A stretch of 64,000 nucleotides of DNA. Source: Saprospiraceae bacterium. GTDB lineage: Bacteria > Bacteroidota > Bacteroidia > Chitinophagales > Saprospiraceae. The DNA is taken from positions 732,787 through 796,786 of the forward strand of contig CATQHI010000003.1 of assembly GCA_958295895.1 (NCBI GenBank), given 5' to 3'. The translations under genes were made by a program, and so were the position numbers. The notes under the pieces are model-generated. The model did no database searches. It had not been told where the DNA came from and saw only the letters and a list, made by a program, of their open reading frames with translations. Below, piece after piece: positions 35,465 to 46,240 of the stretch. How positions within the stretch are numbered: the stretch's first letter is position 1; each line of letters opens with the position of its first letter.

Positions 35465-36415
35465 TACCAGAGGTAAACGCGCCGCCGCCGGTAGTCGATC
35501 CCCACCGTGTACCGGCTCAGAAACGCTGAGCCCAGTACCCCCGCCAACTGCACCCCCTGCGGCTGTTGGAGATGGGCTACATCCATCGCCACAAACTCCA
35601 CCGCCCCCGCCCCCGTAACGGGCAGCCCACTGGGTAGGGGCGTAGCCACCACCGGACAGTCAGCAGCTGCCCCGTCCAGCCCCTGTACGTTCATACCGTT
35701 CGCCGTAGCATGTGCCGCAACGGAGCTGACGACCGCTTCGTCGAGCAGGTTCGCACCGGCCCCCGTATCGAGGGCGAAGTACCATTTTCTCCCATTGAGA
35801 TCGAGCTGCACCACGGGTAGATGATCCAGCAGAAAGAATTTCAGTACCGCACGGGGCGCCCTGCCCTTATGGATCGGCCGACGAACGGACCGTAGTAACT
35901 CAAAGGTCTCCTGCCCGTAATCGATGCGCAGCTCTCCCCGGTTAAGCAAGTCATAGCCCACGAAGCCGTCGATACGCCGGTCCGTGCGCTCCTCGAAGGC
36001 GCTGAGATCGAGCCCAATGGCCCAGTAGTTTTTGACGCGCCGACCGCCCATTTCGAAGTGATCTACCCGGTGGTCGCTGAGCCGTACTTCCCCGCCCGCT
36101 CCCAACCCGGTGTAGCTACCGGCTACCCTACTCTGCCCCCGGTCATTCATGATGAGGGAAGGTGCGCCGGTGTCCAGAATGAAGCGTCCGGGCCGCCCAT
36201 CTACCAGGGCATCAAAAAAGATCAGGTTGCGCTCGAAGGTGAACGACTGCGCGCTTGCCGCCACCCGGGCCGATTTATTGGTAGGCGTGCCCGGAGCACT
36301 CTCGGAAGTCCGTAGGAAACCCCACCGTACCCTGCCCCGAACTCATTTCCACACCGCATACCAGCAGCGCCAGTAGGGCAAAGGAACGGATGAGTATACA
36401 GTGCTGAGTTAACAT
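35464..36415 (-). CDS. Retropepsin-like aspartyl protease, probably exported (one frame break near the N-terminus)
   Basis: The main frame (about 35464-36300) has two aspartyl-protease motifs, each typical of the bacterial two-domain retropepsin-like family: RFILDTGAPSLIMND and WYFALDTGAGANLLDEAVV. It ends LAGVLGSAFLSRYTVGIDY-type, with no PDZ domain. The first in-frame ATG is at 36264, but the open frame goes further up. An ATG at 36415 in another frame starts a signal-peptide-like stretch (IRSFALLALLVCG), so I infer a single-base break near 36295-36325 joining them. If the break is real, the protein starts at 36264 and is cytoplasmic. It sits between leuS and pyrG. Substrate unknown. Confidence 0.75.
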
Positions 36416-36471
36416 TGGGCTAGGCTAGATCACTGCAAGTTAACTATTTATTTACATATAGTTAACATTGG
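36407..36471. repeat. AT-rich GTTAAC repeat cluster
   Basis: Direct repeats AGTTAACATTGG at 36407-36418 and 36460-36471, plus an inverted pair GTTAACTAT (36439-36447) and ATAGTTAAC (36458-36466). Three GTTAAC sites fall in 60 bases of a locally AT-rich stretch upstream of the protease gene. An operator or promoter region is plausible. Confidence 0.6.
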
Positions 36472-36592
36472 ATGAAAGTTTTAACCTGACTATCTGCCGT
36501 TGTGTTGTGTGCTTGACCGCTCCAGCGCAGCCATAGCCTACATCGGGCCGCGTCTCGATAGCTATGCAGGACAGGCCGCTTCCTACGTAGTG

Positions 36593-36611
36593 GCACCCGC
36601 GGCCCCGCCCG
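36593..36611 (-). repeat. GC-rich 19-mer copy (N=G, 18/19), upstream of pyrG
   Basis: The complement reads CGGGCGGGGCCGCGGGTGC, one change at the first base. It lies 60 bases before the pyrG start. Confidence 0.75.
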
Positions 36612-36661
36612 CTTACTCCCTGAGGCCTTTACCCCCTGTGACGTACCTTTACACCCCGTAA

Positions 36662-38295
<1,634 letters not shown>

Positions 38296-38297
38296 GG

Positions 38298-38320
38298 TCG
38301 TAGGCCCCGTAGGGCTACGA
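38298..38320. terminator. Hairpin between convergent pyrG and metK
   Basis: TCGTA and TACGA arms enclose an inner GCCC-CGTA-GGGC stem with one bulged G: 9 paired bases in all. There is no clear T-tract, and it overlaps the metK stop. Confidence 0.4.
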
Positions 38321-39571
38321 TAGCCCAAAGGCTTCCTTCACCCGATCGACGTAGTCAAGCTTCTCCCAGGTAAACGTCTCCACCGTCATGGTCTTACTCT
38401 CCCCCGATCCGTTACGAAACGTAAGCTCCTTCGTTTCCGGTTCGCGGCCCATGTGCCCGTAGGCGGCCGTGTCGAGGTAAATGGGGTTACGCAGCTTCAG
38501 GCGCTGCTCGATACAGTAGGGGCGCATATCGAAGATTTCGGCCACGCGCTCGGCGATCTCGGAGTCGGCCAGGTCCACCCGGGCGCTGCCATTAGTATTG
38601 ACGTATATATTGGTGGGGTGGGCTACTCCGATGGCGTAGCTGACCTGCACCAGCACCTCGTCGGCCACGCCGGCGGCCACCAGGTTTTTGGCGATGTGGC
38701 GGGTGGCGTACGCGGCCGAACGGTCTACCTTGCTGGGGTCCTTGCCGCTAAAGGCGCCGCCGCCGTGGGCGCCCTTGCCGCCGTAGGTGTCGACGATGAT
38801 CTTGCGACCGGTGAGGCCGGTGTCGCCGTGGGGGCCCCCGATGACGAATTTACCGGTGGGATTGACGTGGTAGGTGATGTCGTCCGTAAAGAGCCGACGT
38901 AGCTCGGGCTTCACTTGGTCGCGGACAGCGGGGATGACGAAGTCGATCACGTCCTGGCGGATGGTAGTAAGCATCAGCTCATCGGTGCCGAAGTCGTCAT
39001 GCTGGGTCGATACCACGATGCTGTCGATGCGCACCGGGCGGTGGTTGTCGTCGTACTCGATGGTGACCTGGGATTTGGCATCGGGGCGCAGGTAGGTCAT
39101 GCGCTCGCCACCGCGGCGAATGGCGGCCAGTTCCTTCAGGATGCGGTGGCTCAGGTCGAGGGCCAGCGGCATGTAGTTGTCCGTCTCGCTAGTTGCATAG
39201 CCGAACATCATACCCTGGTCGCCGGCACCCTGCTCTTCGGCGGTCTGTCGCTCCACGCCCTGATTGATGTCGGGCGACTGCTCGTGGATGGCGGAAAGCA
39301 CGCCGCAGCTATTGGCCTCGAACATGTACTCCGACTTGGTGTAGCCGATCTTGCGGATCACCTCGCGGGCCAGGGTCTGCACGTCGAGGTAGGTACTTGA
39401 TTTTACCTCCCCGGCCAGTACCACCTGACCGGTGGTGACCAGGGTTTCGCAGGCTACTTTCGAGGCGGGGTCGAAGGCCAGAAAATGATCTACTAGGGTA
39501 TCACTAATTTGGTCGGACACCTTGTCGGGGTGCCCCTCGGAGACGGACTCGGAGGTGAAGAGGTAGGGCAT
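38315..39571 (-). CDS. metK: S-adenosylmethionine synthase
   Basis: 418 residues from the ATG at 39571. That start begins the family N-terminus [20 protein letters not shown]; the frame extends 46 codons further without homology. It converts methionine and ATP to SAM. Motifs: [15 protein letters not shown] [53 protein letters not shown] and [19 protein letters not shown]. Intact. The start is 99 bases from the divergent manA start. Confidence 0.97.
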   Translation of the reverse strand: MPYLFTSESVSEGHPDKVSDQISDTLVDHFLAFDPASKVACETLVTTGQVVLAGEVKSSTYLDVQTLAREVIRKIGYTKSEYMFEANSCGVLSAIHEQSPDINQGVERQTAEEQGAGDQGMMFGYATSETDNYMPLALDLSHRILKELAAIRRGGERMTYLRPDAKSQVTIEYDDNHRPVRIDSIVVSTQHDDFGTDELMLTTIRQDVIDFVIPAVRDQVKPELRRLFTDDITYHVNPTGKFVIGGPHGDTGLTGRKIIVDTYGGKGAHGGGAFSGKDPSKVDRSAAYATRHIAKNLVAAGVADEVLVQVSYAIGVAHPTNIYVNTNGSARVDLADSEIAERVAEIFDMRPYCIEQRLKLRNPIYLDTAAYGHMGREPETKELTFRNGSGESKTMTVETFTWEKLDYVDRVKEAFGLS

Positions 39572-39670
39572 ACGGTATGGCTTGTTCAGAAAGTGGCGCA
39601 AGGTAGGCAAACAGTAGTGAACCTGAGGGGATGGGATCGCTTTAGGCAGGGTCACCAAAGTGCCCCGAGC

Positions 39671-40855
39671 ATGCCTACTCCCTATACCTTCGACGGCGTT
39701 ATACAGCACTACGCCTGGGGTGGGTATAGCTACCTACCCGAACTGCTCGATGAGCCTAACCCGCAACACCAACCCTGGGCCGAGCTCTGGATGGGGGCTC
39801 ACCCGAAGGGACCGGGTCAGTTACGTGGTAGTGAGCATACGCTGGACGAGCTCATCGCCCGCGAGCCGAAAACGCTGCTCGGGGCCGAAGTAGCCCGACG
39901 CTTCAATGACCAGCTGCCGTTTCTATTCAAGATTCTGGACGTGCGCGAGATGCTCAGCATCCAGGTGCACCCCACCAAAGATGCCGCCGAAAGGGGCTTC
40001 GCCCGCGAGGAGCACGAAGGCCCGGGCCGCGATGCCCCCGACCGCAACTACCGCGACGATAATCACAAACCGGAGCTTGGCGTCGCCCTCACCGACTTCT
40101 ACCTTCTACACGGATTTCAGTCCCCGGCAGCGATCCGCAAAACGCTGACTACCATCCCGGGTTGGGATTTGCTGCTCGACACCCTCGATACCGACGGTAC
40201 CAAAGCTCTGTACGCCCGGGTAATGCATGCCGATCAGACTGAGATCGACCGCCTCCTCCAACCACTGGTCAACCGCCTCGCGGAAGGGGCTTACACCCGG
40301 GAGGAGCCCGATTTCTGGGCTCAGCGCGCCGTAGAACAGTACACCGACGACGGTCACCATGACCGTGGTATGTTCTCCATCTACTGGTTTAACCTAGTGC
40401 ATCTTCGGCCCGGGGAGGGCATCTTCCAGGACGCCGGTATTCCCCATGCCTACCTCGAAGGCTGCTGTATTGAGCTGATGGCCAATAGCGACAACGTACT
40501 GCGGGGCGGTCTGACCCCCAAGCACATCGACGTGCCCGAGCTACTAGACAAAACGCGTTTCAGCCCCGTAACGCCTGACGTCCTCCACCCCAAAGCAGCC
40601 GGTCCTAGCTGGCAGACCTACCCCACCCCCGCTCCAGACTTTAAATTGTTCCGCAGCACCCCCGCCGCCGGCACCTCGATTACCGTAGATACCCGTTCTG
40701 GTGCCGCCATTCTGCTGCTGCTCGATGGCCAGCTTTCCGGCGATGGTGTGGCGCTCGACGAAACTGCGCGCACCACCTTCATAGCGGCCGGTAGCACACT
40801 GAGCCTGGAGGTTACCGAAGATAGTACCGTCTTCTTGGCTACCGTAGGCGAATAA
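39671..40855 (+). CDS. manA: Mannose-6-phosphate isomerase, class I
   Basis: 394 residues from the ATG at 39671 ([20 protein letters not shown]). It interconverts mannose-6-P and fructose-6-P, for GDP-sugar supply or mannose use. Zinc-binding and active-site motifs: [45 protein letters not shown], and [24 protein letters not shown] late motif ending [13 protein letters not shown]. The frame is open well upstream but without homology. It ends 5 bases before a terminator hairpin. Confidence 0.95.
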   Translation: MPTPYTFDGVIQHYAWGGYSYLPELLDEPNPQHQPWAELWMGAHPKGPGQLRGSEHTLDELIAREPKTLLGAEVARRFNDQLPFLFKILDVREMLSIQVHPTKDAAERGFAREEHEGPGRDAPDRNYRDDNHKPELGVALTDFYLLHGFQSPAAIRKTLTTIPGWDLLLDTLDTDGTKALYARVMHADQTEIDRLLQPLVNRLAEGAYTREEPDFWAQRAVEQYTDDGHHDRGMFSIYWFNLVHLRPGEGIFQDAGIPHAYLEGCCIELMANSDNVLRGGLTPKHIDVPELLDKTRFSPVTPDVLHPKAAGPSWQTYPTPAPDFKLFRSTPAAGTSITVDTRSGAAILLLLDGQLSGDGVALDETARTTFIAAGSTLSLEVTEDSTVFLATVGE

Positions 40856-40860
40856 AGAAA

Positions 40861-40882
40861 GGCCCGCCGGAGTCGGCGGGCC
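40861..40882. terminator. Intrinsic terminator between manA and the PKD/CHU protein gene
   Basis: Perfect 9-bp stem GGCCCGCCG-GAGT-CGGCGGGCC, flanked by A-rich runs on both sides, so it can act on both convergent genes. Confidence 0.8.
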
Positions 40883-40926
40883 TCTAAGAAAAAACAGATA
40901 AAACTATCTACTCCGGGCCTCTGATG

Positions 40927-43900
40927 TCACCGCAATAGGGTGATATCACCGGTAAAAACCTGGCTCGTTCCATCGACAAAGTCGACTTCTGCAGCCCAGA
41001 TGTAGACGCTACTTTCGAGGGGCTTACCCCCCACGCGGCCATCCCAGCCGTTGTTGACCGAACCCGTACCACAGTTCGTGCACTCGTACACGATGGCCCC
41101 GTTACGGGACAGTACGCGCATGGAGCGAATTGCCGCCACGGTATTATCCTTCACTTCCAATCCGAAGGTTTCATTGAACCCGTCGTTGTTGGGGCTGAAT
41201 ACGTTAGGCGCATAGATGCGGTCCTGGTAATCTTTCTCCACCCGTACGCGGATCGAATCAGTTGCCTCGCAGCCGTGCTCGTCAGTCAGAGCTACTTCGT
41301 AGAGCCCGTCGTTGATGGGCTGGGCACGGGTGTAAGCGGCCGTAGGATTTCTGATCGAGTCACCCTCCCAGAGGATGTCCGTGATGTTGCGGGCCGGATA
41401 TACGTTGACGCTCAGGTCGAGCATGTCGCCTAGATCGACGATGGTGTCCGTATCCGTAGTTTGTATTTCCGCCTCGAAGCCGGGAAAGACGGATACGATC
41501 ATCGTACTATCGATACTACAGCCATTGGCCGAGGTTGCCCGTAGGAGCATCTGGTAGTCCCCCACCTCGTAGTAGGGATATTCCACCGGTGCCTCCCCCG
41601 CTATTCCATTGCCGTAGTCAAACCACCAGCCGGTCAGCGGTGCCCGGATTTCGGCTCCGAAGGGTGCGTTGCTACAAATCGTGCTCGGCATCGTGAAGTC
41701 CATATCCGCACCATCGTATTCGCCGATGGCCACCTCTAGGCTATCCATGGCACTACAGCCATTGTCACTGGTCGCCTCACAGTAGGCCATGTAGTTGCCC
41801 GCCTGCCGGTAGGCGTAAGTCGGGGTGTTGTCCTGGCTCACACCCTCCCCATCGCCGAAGTTCCAGTTAAGGCCGTAGGCCACGGGGTCACCGTTGGGAG
41901 TGAAAATCATGTCCTTATCCACACAGTTGGCCTCGACGGCCTGTACCGAAAAGGAGGCGTCCGGCGTGGGTCGTACCCGGATGGAATGACTAAAGCTGTC
42001 GATACCACACAGTTGAGCGACCATGCCTATAGTATAGGTAGTATCCTTATTGATATCGTAGGTATGGTTTAGGCTCTCCAACTCGTCGATGAACTGCGGC
42101 GTGGAGCCATCCCCCCAGTCGACGAAGGTCAGCGCACCGGGAGTCGAGCTGTTATCCAGTACAACTTCCGTAGCCGAACATACGTCGTCGAAGTTGAGTC
42201 CGAAGGCCGCCTCGGTCGTAATGGGTAGCACGTAGATAGTGTCTGCCGCCGTCTCGTCCGGGCAGCTGACGTTGGAGCCGCGCAGCGTGATGGGGTAGCG
42301 CAGTACGTCCTCCTCCGTGTTCCGTAAGATCATGAATTCGGGCAGCTCCGTACCCGCCCGGCCGTCGGGGTAAGTGACCAGGTAATTGTCCGCGTTGACG
42401 GAGGTATTGGACAGGAAGATCGTATCGTCCGAGCAGACGGTGTTGTTGTCGTTGAGGAAGTCAAACGACACCCGGAAGCGCAGCGGCAGCACCACACCAA
42501 AGGTATCCTCGGTGGTGTAGCAGGCATTGGTCAGGCTTGCATCGACGCCCAGTACCTCCGGGGCCAGGGGGCGCAACAGATTGATGGTGGGCTCGGTCTC
42601 CTGACTGGTTTCAAAGTTGGAAAACGACCAGTTGTAGGCCATGTTCTCGGGTTGCTCGCCCAGGGAGAAGTCGATGAATAGCGAGTCACAGACGCTGCTA
42701 TCCATTCGGGAGGTAAAGCTCATTACGGGCGGTAATTGCACCTCAAAGGTGCGCTGGGTGGTGTCCGTACACACCCCGTTCGGGAACGACACGACCTGTT
42801 GGAGCGTGTAGCGCCCGGCCCGCTCGATCTTGAATACGGCCTTTTCCCGATTGCAGGCCTTCTGCCCCGTTTCCAACACCTCGTAGCAAAGCGTACGGGC
42901 CGAAGAGCGGTTCTCGATTTGGATTTCACTCAGTCCCGCATAGATCGGCGTACCCCCCCCGGCTCCGGGGCCGGCACAAGAGTCCGTCACGATCTCGAAG
43001 GCCGCCCGGGGAAACTCCTGTACGGTAATGGTCAGGCTATCCTCCCCCCCACAGAAGGTGCGGCTGAAGAAGCGAATCTTGTAGGACCCCACCCCTACTT
43101 TCTCGGAGTCAAAAACGTTATCAGCAACACCTTCCCCCCGGTAGTCCGCCGCCTGGATGGCGAACAGATCTACGGTTTCACCCGCACAGACCACTACGTC
43201 CGTGCCCTCGTAAAATTCCTGTGGGATGACGTGAAAGTTGAGGGGGTAGATGGCCCCACAGCTATCCACCACGGTCACCTCAACGTCGCCCTCCACCAGG
43301 GCGGGGTTAAACACGTTATCCCCTACCCCGGGGCCGAAGATCTCCCGCACCTTGAAGTTGGGCTCGATGTAGTCGAGCAGCGCGATGGGCTGCTCGGTCA
43401 CGCAGACCGTGTCCACCTCCGAAATGTCGATTTCCAGGGCCGAGCCGTCCCGCACGCGTACATTAATCGGAATCTCAAACACCTCACCACAGACGTCACT
43501 ACCGGTAGCGGTAAGTACGTATTCTCCCGGAAATTCAAAGGTGATGAAGGGGCAGGTGGCCGTCACGTCATCGAAGCCTACCCCGGGCTTGTCGGCCGTC
43601 CATTCGATGTTATCCGGCGTCGGCAGGTACTGCAGGTTGTCGCACAGGTCCAGGGTGTACTCGGTACAGGTCACGATTTGCTCCTGCACCTCTATAGTCT
43701 GTCCCCGCAGCGTAGTGATCCGAATGGTATCCGCCACGTCCGCGCAGTAGGCATTGGCTACGTTGACGATGATGGTGCGCACACCCGCCCGGTTGTTATT
43801 GATATTGATCACCGGATTAGGCGCACTGGGATCGCTGAAACTTACGTCGGGCGAGGTGCTCGTCCAGCTGAAGCGGTCGGCGTACTCGTAGGTGCTGTTA

Positions 43901-44655
43901 GTATAGATCTGAATGGTCGGATCACAGAGCATGGCCGTATCCAGCGTGTAATTTAGGTCGATGACCGGGGTAGGGAATATCTCAAAGGGTTTTTCGTAGA
44001 TATACTTGTCGCACCCCTTGAAGGTCGACACCTCCAACTTGACGACGTGCTTGCCCGGCCCGTCGAACTCGAAACCCTTCAGGAACTTGGTCACCTCCCC
44101 GTCCAGCTTCACGCCGTCCATGTACCACTGGTAGGTCTCCACAAGTTTTTCACTACACATCTTACCCTCGAAGTCTACCGTAAAGGGCTCCTCAATGCAG
44201 GTCAGGTCGCTGGTCTTTATATCTACGATAGGATTAGGCACTACCCGAAAATCGTAGGAGCCCCGCTGGTTATCGCCCCGCTCATCCACGCAGTCGAGCC
44301 GGGTGATGTCCAGGGCGCTCTGGTATTCGTAAAACAGGGCACCGGCCTTCGGGGGGATAGGATCGCCGGGAGGGGCCCCACAGTCAAACGAAAATTTCTT
44401 GACCACCGAGGCCGTATTGGTTACCTGGGTGTAGATCGTATCACTACCATCGGGAAAGGTGACCCGGTAGGTTCCCGGATCACCATTGTTGTAGATTTTA
44501 AAGTTGATCGTCACGTTGCCCAGACTGTCCGCACAAAAGGTGCTGGTAGGCGGAAGCAGGAAGGGCTCCTCGGACCCACACGGGGCCTGGGCGGAGAGCC
44601 ACGCGGCGGAAGTAGAAAAAATGAGTAGCGTAAAAAGCTTTAATCGAGACATCAC
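40927..44655 (-). CDS. Large secreted PKD-repeat protein with gliding-motility (CHU, T9SS type B) C-terminal domain
   Basis: 1242 residues. A signal peptide covers about residues 1-22 (LLIFSTSAAWLSAQ). Many Ig-like/PKD-type modules rich in Cys follow, with clear PKD motifs at about 870-900 (FVDWGDGSTPQF) and about 965-1000 (LNWNFGDGEGVSQDNTPTYA). The last ~95 residues are the CHU C-terminal domain: IYAPNVFSPNNDGFNETFGL, NNGWDGRVGGKPLESSVYIW, FTGDITLLR. Proteins with this tail are exported by T9SS and anchored or released at the surface, often as adhesins. The gene is intact. It is convergent with manA. The preceding 299 bases hold a 14-bp palindrome (44815-44828) and a 19-mer copy. Confidence 0.92.
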   Translation of the reverse strand: MMSRLKLFTLLIFSTSAAWLSAQAPCGSEEPFLLPPTSTFCADSLGNVTINFKIYNNGDPGTYRVTFPDGSDTIYTQVTNTASVVKKFSFDCGAPPGDPIPPKAGALFYEYQSALDITRLDCVDERGDNQRGSYDFRVVPNPIVDIKTSDLTCIEEPFTVDFEGKMCSEKLVETYQWYMDGVKLDGEVTKFLKGFEFDGPGKHVVKLEVSTFKGCDKYIYEKPFEIFPTPVIDLNYTLDTAMLCDPTIQIYTNSTYEYADRFSWTSTSPDVSFSDPSAPNPVININNNRAGVRTIIVNVANAYCADVADTIRITTLRGQTIEVQEQIVTCTEYTLDLCDNLQYLPTPDNIEWTADKPGVGFDDVTATCPFITFEFPGEYVLTATGSDVCGEVFEIPINVRVRDGSALEIDISEVDTVCVTEQPIALLDYIEPNFKVREIFGPGVGDNVFNPALVEGDVEVTVVDSCGAIYPLNFHVIPQEFYEGTDVVVCAGETVDLFAIQAADYRGEGVADNVFDSEKVGVGSYKIRFFSRTFCGGEDSLTITVQEFPRAAFEIVTDSCAGPGAGGGTPIYAGLSEIQIENRSSARTLCYEVLETGQKACNREKAVFKIERAGRYTLQQVVSFPNGVCTDTTQRTFEVQLPPVMSFTSRMDSSVCDSLFIDFSLGEQPENMAYNWSFSNFETSQETEPTINLLRPLAPEVLGVDASLTNACYTTEDTFGVVLPLRFRVSFDFLNDNNTVCSDDTIFLSNTSVNADNYLVTYPDGRAGTELPEFMILRNTEEDVLRYPITLRGSNVSCPDETAADTIYVLPITTEAAFGLNFDDVCSATEVVLDNSSTPGALTFVDWGDGSTPQFIDELESLNHTYDINKDTTYTIGMVAQLCGIDSFSHSIRVRPTPDASFSVQAVEANCVDKDMIFTPNGDPVAYGLNWNFGDGEGVSQDNTPTYAYRQAGNYMAYCEATSDNGCSAMDSLEVAIGEYDGADMDFTMPSTICSNAPFGAEIRAPLTGWWFDYGNGIAGEAPVEYPYYEVGDYQMLLRATSANGCSIDSTMIVSVFPGFEAEIQTTDTDTIVDLGDMLDLSVNVYPARNITDILWEGDSIRNPTAAYTRAQPINDGLYEVALTDEHGCEATDSIRVRVEKDYQDRIYAPNVFSPNNDGFNETFGLEVKDNTVAAIRSMRVLSRNGAIVYECTNCGTGSVNNGWDGRVGGKPLESSVYIWAAEVDFVDGTSQVFTGDITLLR

Positions 44656-44814
44656 ACGGAGGTGTTTTCGCTCAATTAGGTCAGGGCCACATCAGGGGGC
44701 TTCCCGCCACCGATAGGTCGCGGCAAGTGGGTCGCCCGGCACAGTACCGGCGCAGAACCCAGGGGTTTTTCTGAGAGACACTGGCACTAATTGACCAGGT
44801 AAAATACTTACTGG

Positions 44815-44828
44815 CGGCCCGCGGGCCG
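44815..44828. repeat. 14-bp perfect palindrome
   Basis: CGGCCCGCGGGCCG in the gap upstream of the PKD/CHU gene. Too short a stem for a confident terminator; I see no T-tract. Confidence 0.35.
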
Positions 44829-44928
44829 AAAACAACACAAATTCTCGGGTCCTTTACCCAAGTGATCATAGAACCGGTTTGCCCCCCCGGCTTATTGCCG
44901 TACGTACCCAAACTTTAACACACGCCAG

Positions 44929-44947
44929 GGGGCGGGGCCGCAGGTGC
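44929..44947 (+). repeat. GC-rich 19-mer copy (N=A), intergenic
   Basis: Exact GGGGCGGGGCCGCAGGTGC, preceded by CCAGG... as at 20641. It lies 7 bases beyond the stop of the arginase-like gene. Confidence 0.85.
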
Positions 44948-44954
44948 AAGCCAC

Positions 44955-46038
44955 TTAGTACCGACTAAAGGCACGTACGATGCGCTCGGGCAAGCTCCCC
45001 TCCTGGCTAGCCTGTAGGTAGTCCTGGTAGCTGCAGGCCACCAGTCGATTGCGTTGCTCGCCGCGGGCGTCGTCCGCGGGCACCTGTATCCACCAGCGAT
45101 TGCTCCGGCTGGACCGCCAGAAGGTAAGCCGCTGTGGAAGCTTCGCGTCTACGATGTACTCGACCATGCCGGTCGTAGCTACGGGGAAATCTCCTGCGCG
45201 CCGGCTCACACCGTGCAGGAAGTACCACAGGAGTTGGGCACAGGCCGCCGCGGTCAGCTCCCCGGCTGGGGTAAGCTTCTCGCTCACCTCCAGCCCGTAC
45301 AGCCCGAAGGACGACATGCGGTCGCTGTTACCGGCATAGTAGCACAGTTGACCGGCTTCCTGGAGGCTCAGCCCGGAGGGGTGGTAGCCAGCCTGCGCCG
45401 GTGCCTCGGCGTGCAGCACCGAGCCGATCTCGACCAGGGCTAGATCGGCATCGCGAATACAGGGTTCCAGGTCAGGCGCGTTCGCCCGGCTCTCCCCGAG
45501 ACTGTACCGCTCGAAATGCCGCTGGTAAAATAGCTCGTCTAGCCGGGGGTCGACAAGGTGGCGCTGGGAGCCTGCGTGCGCCAGGTGGTAGTGCGGCGGC
45601 TCGGGGCGGTGAATGGCTGCGTCTAGTACCTTATCGCTGCCCGGCTCCGGACTCAAATGGATGTACTGGTCGAGTTGGAAGATTCCAATCTGCCGGTGCA
45701 GACTACCAAAGGCAAGGTACTGCGCCCGGGCGGTAGCCTCCCCTGCTCCACCAAACAGCACGGGCAGAATGCCGGCGGCGTGCAGCTCCCGTAGCAAGGG
45801 AATGGTGAACTCCGTAGTCCGCTTGCGCAGATTACCGAGGTCGGCAATTTGCAACTGCCCGTGGTCCCAACGGTAGGCATACAGGTGACGGCGCACCGCA
45901 TCGGCCGTGGGGGGCGTGGGCACCGATCAGGGCAATTTGAGTGTGCGGCGAGGCCTGTGGGCGGAGGAAGCTGCCAAGGGCGGGAGCAGCTAAGGAATCC
46001 ACAGAGACGGCGGAAGGACGGAGCCAGGAGGTGTACAT
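44955..46038 (-). CDS. Arginase/formimidoylglutamase-family protein with degenerate metal site (one frame break)
   Basis: N-terminal part (TSWLRPSAVSVDSLAAPALG, then QIALIGAHAP) is in one frame. The rest (TADAVRRHLYAYRWDHGQLQ to WWIQVPADD) is in another. They join at the G6 run at 45909-45914, giving about 360 residues. The fold matches a Bacteroidota ureohydrolase-like group annotated as formimidoylglutamase (LCYYAGNSDRMSSFGLYGLE, LLWYFLHGVSRRAGDFP, WRSSRSNRWWIQVP). The metal-binding motifs of true arginases are missing: GGDH is FGGAGEAT, DAHxD is FQLDQYIHL, and SxDxDxxDP is VEIGSVLHAEAP. So ureohydrolase activity is not expected. As I recall, related genes sit near gliding/T9SS genes in Flavobacteriia, which would fit this neighbourhood. 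Confidence 0.8.
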
Positions 46039-46106
46039 ACGTGCGGCGGCCAAAGGTAGCACGGTCGGCGGCCTTATAAAAACTGCTTTATTTAGTAAAC
46101 AACCCC

Positions 46107-46114
46107 TACATTTG
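46107..46114 (+). promoter_or_regulatory. Predicted -7 element upstream of the OmpA-family gene
   Basis: TACATTTG, exact TAnnTTTG, 126 bases upstream of the OmpA-family gene, after an AT-rich stretch (CTTTATTTAGTAAAC). It implies a long leader. Confidence 0.5.
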
Positions 46115-46240
46115 GAGCTTCAATGAAAAATAGACCGTCCCGGGCCAAGCACCGGTCACTTTGTCGTCCCTATTGCACCTACCGTCACGGTGCGCTTGGC
46201 GACTCGGCCACTCACTTAACCCACCCTTAGACCATTGTAT

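Noticed and set aside
39572..39670. Possible SAM riboswitch before metK
   Set aside because: The 99-base gap has short matches such as CTTTGGTGACC and GCCTAAAGC. I cannot build the conserved SAM-II or SAM-I pseudoknot or junction from it.
42736..43956. 406-residue open frame on the plus strand
   Set aside because: It is antisense to the PKD/CHU protein gene, has no recognisable motif and follows the codon pattern of the opposite strand.
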